In this document: positions 58,985 through 64,000 of the stretch, one piece after another
Layout of the letters: each line of letters begins with the position of its first letter
Numbering within the stretch: the stretch's first letter is position 1
Assembly: GCA_037903475.1 (NCBI GenBank)
Contig: JBAJFG010000445.1
Coordinates: forward strand, 248,001-312,000
DNA: 64,000 bases
Source: Ancylostoma caninum
Lineage: Eukaryota > Nematoda > Chromadorea > Rhabditida > Ancylostomatidae
Reading direction: 5' to 3'
Position numbers and translations under genes: made by a program
Notes under the pieces: generated by a model
The model's input: the letters and a program-made list of their open reading frames with translations, nothing else
The model's database searches: none
Told to the model about the DNA's origin: nothing

Positions 58985-59150
58985 TCGCGCGCAGTTGCAA
59001 ACGACGTCGCGCACAAGATGAAATGTTCCGGAGGGTCAGGGGCCAGTCTTACCGTATATTTTGGGCGTCGGACGGAAAGTGTGGCGCGTGCAGTTAGACA
59101 AGAAACACTCCAAAGACGGGCATGACCTACCAAGACACAGAGTCACTAAT
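58985..59150 (-). repeat. Long inverted repeat, left arm
   Basis: Its reverse complement parallels 60185-60350: TCTGTGTCTTGGTAGG, TGCACGCG, CTGACGCC-like, GACCCTCCGG and TTTCATCTTGTG occur in the same order. The enclosed 1 kb has no transposase. Confidence 0.6.
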
Positions 59151-59439
59151 CAATACGATTTGTCGAGTTCTTGCACCTGCTTTTAAAATACTTGTAAAAT
59201 TTCAGCTATTTTAACGCTCGTTAAAGGCAGCAGGAGTCGAAATCCTCGACTCGGACCTGAGCTGCGAACCCTAAAGTAGGCGTCGCGCACATCACGAATC
59301 TGCAAGGAACACACACAGTAACGACTTACCTGCAGAAAACGGCGAACTGTCGTCGCGTGCACGCCCAGTCGGCCAGTGCTTCGGAGGGTCCGACGCGCCA
59401 GCTTACGCATTTAAAAGCATGCGGGCTGCTACCGATTTC

Positions 59440-59640
59440 CTTTCTCCGTGCTGGGACCCATTTGCGCACGGAGGGCGCCGCCGTACTACTCGTCCGCGCA
59501 CGGAAGGCAGCATCGCGTTCTCCCGGCTTTCTCGGGTATTTCACGCGATTTCACCACCGGATATGAGCAATACACCCCCCAAAAACCCCAAAATTCTGCG
59601 AAATCACAATTACGATGGTTTCGACGGGTGCTGCCTTTAA
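59440..59640 (+). repeat. Dispersed repeat, copy 2 (GTGCTGCCTTTAAA end)
   Basis: See 57182-57375. This copy lies between the arms of the 58985/60350 inverted repeat. Confidence 0.6.
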
Positions 59641-60184
59641 ACAAGTGAGGAGCAAGAATCAACGCATTTCTTGGAGAAATTTCAAACCGTTGCTTCATTC
59701 GCGTGCAGGATATACGGTTTAATAGAAACATATCATAGTTACAAATTTCGAACGCAGAAGTCATTTATCGCTAACTAGAACAGGATTTTGCCATGTTTTC
59801 TGAGAAAATGGTCCATCGGTGGAAATGCGAACTTAGCGGTGCGTGCGTGCAGTGCCGGTTTGTACTTCCTGTTGTCACTTGTATTGATCCCACTACTATT
59901 GAGGCTAAAGTGTAATGTACTTCTTCAATTGTAGAACGAACTTCGTTGTATATTATAAAAGACATATTATTTTCAAGCAAATCTGCAATAGAGAGTAAAA
60001 ATGGGGACTACGTAGGCCTGCACAAGGCCAATCTGTGTTCGAAGCTCGTAACTTTGATATGTTTCAGTAGTACCATGTATATATCCTATATACGGACGAT
60101 GTAACGGTTTGAAATTTCTTCAAGAATTGCATTCTTGCGCTGGTTCTTGTTCTTCACTTAGCAGATCCGAGAAGTCGCAGCCAT

Positions 60185-60350
60185 TAGTGATTCTGCGTCT
60201 TGGTAGGCCACGTCCGTCTGGTTGAGTGTCTCCTGTGTAGTTGCACGCGACACAAACTTCATCTGACGCCTAAAAATATAAGGTTAGCCTGGCCCTGGCC
60301 CTCCGGGACTTTTCATCTTGTGACGTTGCGCTCTTTGACGCCGGTGCTAT
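60185..60350 (+). repeat. Long inverted repeat, right arm
   Basis: Mirror of 58985-59150. Together they bound about 1.37 kb. Confidence 0.6.
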
Positions 60351-60835
60351 CGACGTCGCTTCGAAAAGACGTAGAGTTCGGGTCATTCCCCCTCCTACAT
60401 GGTCGACGTTCCTGATGTCGTAGGCGTCGTGAACTCCAACACCAGCTTTTTTTGCGCACTGCTTCTTTATTCGTGGACTCGTGGCTCTTCCAGACTTTTA
60501 AAGATTTTGAACGTTGTAGTAATTGGCAATGTATGGGTGGGAGCATAAGGATGGGAGGTTTTCTGCGCTATTTTCTCGGCAACTTCGTAACATTTTTCCA
60601 ATTATGACCTCATCCCGATAGTTGTTCTTCTAACTCTCTGCCCATGCTTGTTTCTTTCTCATGATTCCTGTCTTTTTCAATTATTTTGAGTAAATATGAG
60701 CAAAAATGCACCAGCTAGAAGCTCTTACCTCGCAAAAAAAATCACCAAAAATGAAGACATAAGAGTGGCAGCCTCCTTGTTCTTGATGTCGCAGTTTCTG
60801 GAGTTATATGCACAAGGCGTCGATAACCTGCTGGG

Positions 60836-60970
60836 TGCGGAGCGTTATACCTGGAGTGGGAGGCGCTGACACGCACTGCAATTGGCCTATTTGCAGAACT
60901 GACCAATCATAGAGCTTGTCCGCACCCCTTTCCAGGTATAAAGCCCCACACCCTGACCTGCTCATACGGT
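60836..60970 (+). promoter_or_regulatory. Promoter-like block with CCAAT and TATA boxes
   Basis: TGACCAATCA (about 60899-60908) and CCAGGTATAAAG (about 60933) are correctly ordered for an RNA polymerase II promoter. GGTGCGGAGCGTTATACCTGG and its near-complement around the TATA box also make the block partly palindromic, so a solo LTR or MITE is an alternative. It lies 0.95 kb upstream of the zinc-finger start. A 57-codon open frame from ATG 60696 overlaps its left end. Confidence 0.35.
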
Positions 60971-61042
60971 AAGCGAGGAGCCGTGTTAATAAAAGGAATT
61001 ATATCACTTTCAGAGGTTATCATTCATTAGAGTTGTGAAGAA

Positions 61043-61262
61043 ATCGAAGATAACAAAAAAAAAATGCTGTTTCTCTCACACCAGCATAACAAGAGACGCC
61101 GCTTCATAGCGTTTCGGGGAAATTTTTTAACGATGCGGTTCTCATTTTGTATTGACTTCAAGCGTATTTGCTGCAAAAGATGATGTCGTACCATATAGTC
61201 GAGAATGGAAGATGACACTTCATTGCTCATAGTCATTAAATGATCCTGCAACTCCTCAAACC
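61043..61262 (-). CDS. Possible exon on the minus strand
   Basis: An acceptor TTTTTTAAG at about 61263 precedes an open frame (FEELQDHLMTMSNEVSSSIL...) with good residue composition, running about 70 codons without a clear donor. It conflicts with the plus-strand candidate exon only 20 bases away, so at most one is likely to be real. Confidence 0.2.
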
Positions 61263-61283
61263 TTAAAAAACATATTATTTAAG

Positions 61284-61424
61284 CCACGCTCCGCTCCCAC
61301 AACTGTTGCTCGCCCTTCCAAGCGGTCATCGAAGCCTCAATTCCGCAGACGAGACCTGACTTCTGCTGGCGGTAAAAGCAGCAGAACAACAACACCTCTG
61401 CAGTCCCCATTTTCGACGGGAATG
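61284..61424 (+). CDS. Candidate alternative 5' exon A of the zinc-finger gene
   Basis: Bounded by TATTTAAG and a GTTTGT donor. It gives 47 codons in phase 0-0, rich in Ser, Thr, Pro, Arg and Lys (RPSK RSSKPQ...), typical of disordered nuclear-protein N-termini. It joins in phase with 61741-61779 and then with exon 2 at 62097. No initiation codon lies inside, so more exons would be needed upstream. Confidence 0.35.
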
Positions 61425-61740
61425 GTTTGTAGTATATATTCAGTTCAGCTCTTTCCATTTTTACAGCTCATTTTTCGCTTATTATGCCAATCTGCTGAAA
61501 ATATTTCTAATGCAGACGCTAGTATCTGCCATAAACAGAGTTCGATACGAATGCCTAACTTCTTCCTCAACTTTGTTGATGCTGAGAGGATCTGCACTTC
61601 TCTCACTTAGTTGGGAATTCAGTAGCCACTTTCAATGTATTATAGATTTTTAACAACCATCATCAACAAATTGAGGCCAGAGGTGGAGGAACGGAACCTT
61701 GTTTGTATCCTTACCCCCGAGGAATCTCACTTCTATTTAG

Positions 61741-61779
61741 GTTCAGGCACCTCCTCAGTCGTCATCTCATTCCCTTCTC
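61741..61779 (+). CDS. Candidate alternative 5' exon B of the zinc-finger gene
   Basis: The 13 codons VQAPPQSSSHSLL lie between CTATTTAG and a consensus GTAAGTG donor. Phase 0-0 is compatible with exon A and with zinc-finger exon 2, but not with exon 1 (61910), which has an in-frame TGA just upstream of its ATG. Confidence 0.4.
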
Positions 61780-61909
61780 GTAAGTGAAGCGATCGCGTTG
61801 GCTACCTCAAAAGGTTTGCGAGGCGGGTACATAGAATTCCTGCGTTCAAACACTGACGAAAGTATTAAACGGGCCTTGTAAGTTAAATGTCTTTTCTGTA
61901 GCGTGAAGA

Positions 61910-63487
61910 ATGGTGTTCCCTACATCTGTTGAGCATACATTCAGTGACGAGGTCAAGAAAGAGCTTACCAATCGACAATCGTTTCTCAAATCTGCTACCT
62001 CAGTTGTACGCTACCTCCAAGCTGCGAGAATTCTGGTATGGGGATAGTATGGAGAGTTTTCGAAGAGTAATGTTACGTAAATTTTTTTTGTTGCAGTATA
62101 ATAGGCTGGACTGGAGGGAAAGGCGAAAATACGAGTACGCTGCTCGGGAACGAGCTAGAGCGGAACATGCTGCCGAATTGAAGGATAAAGGAGGTATCAC
62201 CTGTTCGCTTCAGTCTATGCTTTTCATGTGCAGTTTTCTTCTTTTTTTTTCTGAAATATCCGAAATTCAGTGGATGACGAACTGCCTCTTTTTGTCAACG
62301 AGAGCCGTACAGATCGAAGTGGGTACTTTTTTTTCTCCGTTTTCTTCCAGCTATTTCTAATTTGCTATTACCACTCATCTCGCATACATTGTTCGTTGCT
62401 CATTTCAGCCTGCGAGGAAACAGTAAGCGAGAATGCTTGTCATATGCCCCCAAGTGAACACTTATTCATGGGTAGAAAATCGCGGCAAGATTTCAAGCGG
62501 TACATCATTATCATTACAGTTTAACTATATTGTATACTCTCAAAAAATATTCGAAGAAAAACTGCCAGTATTTTCTGTCTTAGATATGAAGCGTTCAAAT
62601 GGCGAAGGATTTACTGCCCTTTATGTCCAACTGGCTCCGATCGCTTGACCAGTGCTGTTCACTACCAGGTACAACAAGAATCATTGAAGGCGCATACTTT
62701 TCAGCTGTTATTCATTCATTTATTAAATGCGTCGTTTTCTCATGGCTACGGTTCTCATTAGTGTGATTCTTTGCAGGGTCACATGTTGGAGCACCACTCA
62801 TGCGCACATCTTTTTGCATGCCATTTTTGTGGACTCGTTTTCCCTTCTCTTGAGGCTCTGAAAGCTCATGATGGTTGCGAAGAATTTGCTGCAGCATTGG
62901 TGCAGCGAATAAGCTCATCGGGCGAAGTAGAAGTCAGTACTTCGTTATTGTATTTAAATTTGATCATGCTATCTTCATTACTTTTAGTTCCATATGAACT
63001 TCGCCACCTTAGTCATGGTGTGTACTGATTGTGGCTCACAGCTGCTCGTTCGCTCTTCTTATATAGGGGAGTCTTCAATTGCTCACTGGAGGGAAGTCGT
63101 CAATTTCCATGTATGATATCTCGTTCTTTATGATACTTTTTTTCTAGTTTTGATTTGATCAACATGCTCTCAGATGCTCCATAATGCTGAAAAGGTGGTC
63201 CCAGTCATCATCTATTCACAAGAAGATTTCACACCTAAATTACGCTTACGAATTCAGGCAATGACATCAGTTGTTAAAGGTACAATTAAGGCACCCAGCA
63301 GTCTTTCTGTTGTCGTGTTTTTAACTAACTATTTTTCTTTAGGGGTTCAAACAGATTGTCCGTACTGTGGGAAATGCGATTTTGATAGTGTGGAAGCACT
63401 CGAAACACATTTCCTCTCTCACGAAGAAAGCGTGAAGAAGTGTTGTCCGGAATGTGGTATGCAGTTTAGTCAGGAGGGTTTCTACAG
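61910..63487 (+). CDS. Multi-zinc-finger (C2H2/C2HC) nuclear protein, N-terminal part
   Basis: Nine exons are assembled: 61910-62035, 62097-62193, 62271-62318, 62409-62499, 62584-62668, 62777-62932, 62988-63110, 63174-63279 and 63343-63487. They join in phase for 325 codons and leave the window in phase 2. ATG at 61910 lies eight bases after CTTTTCTGTAG, which fits an SL trans-splice acceptor. Residues 43-75 form a charged helix (RERRKYEYAARERARAEH). Zinc-ligand clusters are CPLC (132-135) with His 147/151, CHFC (164-167) with His 180 and Cys 183, CTDC (213-216) with His 234/242, CPYC (283-286) with His 300/304, and the start of CPEC (312-315). Finger 2 is C2HC type and finger 3 has a long spacer. 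A nuclear DNA- or chromatin-binding role is inferred from the family. The specific orthologue is not resolved. Confidence 0.75.
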
Positions 63488-64000
63488 GTGAGTTGTAGGC
63501 CTACTTGTTGCCCTGGTTTTGGACGTTATTTCCCATTATCTTTTAAAATATGGCCAAATATTATTCTATCTACATAATGGGGGAGTACGAGATCATTGAA
63601 AATTTTCTAACAAGAAACCTTCGAAGGAATTCTGCAAACTGACCTAGTGATCCTGACCTGTAGGGGCGTCATTCTTAGATCCTTTGATTTGGTTTTCTCT
63701 ATTGTTTGACTGTGTTTCAATGTTTTACTGGTTGCATTCGGTAATTTCTATGATATTGCTCATTTTCCTCAAGAAGCGTGATAAATAGTATGGAATAGGT
63801 TTTTTTTTTAAATCCATTCATTACGAATTCACTATCACGTGCCTTCCTTCGATTCATCGGGTACCTATGAGAAATCTATCTATAAGTAACATTGACTGTT
63901 TCATATTCACGTAGAGGTGAAAACTTCTTTCCGCTTCATGGTAGAGGTGCAAACATCTTTCTGCTTGCAAACCACAAACTTCTTTCTGCTTCTTCCATTT
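63488..64000 (+). other. Intron of the zinc-finger gene running out of the window
   Basis: It follows a GTGAGT donor at 63488. No acceptor with an open phase-2 continuation was found before 64000. A short duplication (AAACTTCTTTC.GCTT) occurs at 63920-63990. Confidence 0.6.

Noticed and set aside
62409..62524. Zinc-finger protein ending at the TAA after 62499
   Set aside because: A GTACAT donor at 62500 joins in phase 2 to exon 62584, which carries the first CxxC cluster. Reading through to the stop would discard all the fingers.
1..64000. CRISPR array, rRNA genes or a prokaryotic-type operon
   Set aside because: No regularly spaced short direct repeats, no rRNA-like blocks and no closely packed long ORFs were seen.

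Overview
The window looks like genomic DNA of a parasitic clade V (strongylid or hookworm-like) nematode. The grounds are inferential. Short exons are bounded by TTTCAG-type acceptors and GTAAGT or GTGAGT donors. The repeats include RTE-type LINEs with (AAGT)n tails, a D34D mariner, Tc1-like elements, a Helitron-like element, a tRNA-derived SINE and many TIR or foldback MITEs. There are no operon-like prokaryotic genes and no CRISPR array.

Host genes sit mainly at the two ends. The first 161 bases hold the last exon of a gene that begins outside the window. From 8502 to 13464 (+) I assemble a six-exon gene whose product has the layout of a Ras/Rho-superfamily GTPase but lacks the nucleotide-binding motifs. 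Converging on it, 13847-19047 (-) is a nine-exon gene of unknown function. In both genes all exon phases join without a stop. At the right end, 61910-63487 (+) carries nine exons of a C2H2/C2HC zinc-finger protein that continues beyond the window. Two extra upstream exons in matching phase suggest a longer alternative N-terminus. A weaker two-exon candidate lies at 47943-48612 (+).

The roughly 42 kb between 19 and 61 kb is a graveyard of mobile elements. At 21.6-26.7 kb an unclassified repeat was hit by a Tc1-like element and by a 5'-truncated RTE LINE with a 13-bp target duplication, and the LINE was in turn hit by a mariner. Further along are a 700-bp Tc-like non-autonomous element, two more copies of the unclassified repeat, a long-TIR element, a Helitron-like element with internal tandem repeats, a foldback element with tRNA-like heads, a mariner fragment, paired GC-rich MITEs sharing one TIR, diverged tandem repeats, LTR-like promoter copies, two SINE copies, several long palindromes, and two further decayed LINEs. 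Every transposon ORF seen is broken by stops, frameshifts or catalytic substitutions, so no autonomous element is intact here.

The host genes have no evident functional link to each other. The regulatory interest is in the many inverted repeats, which could give double-stranded RNA if transcribed, and in MITEs sitting in introns of both left-hand genes.
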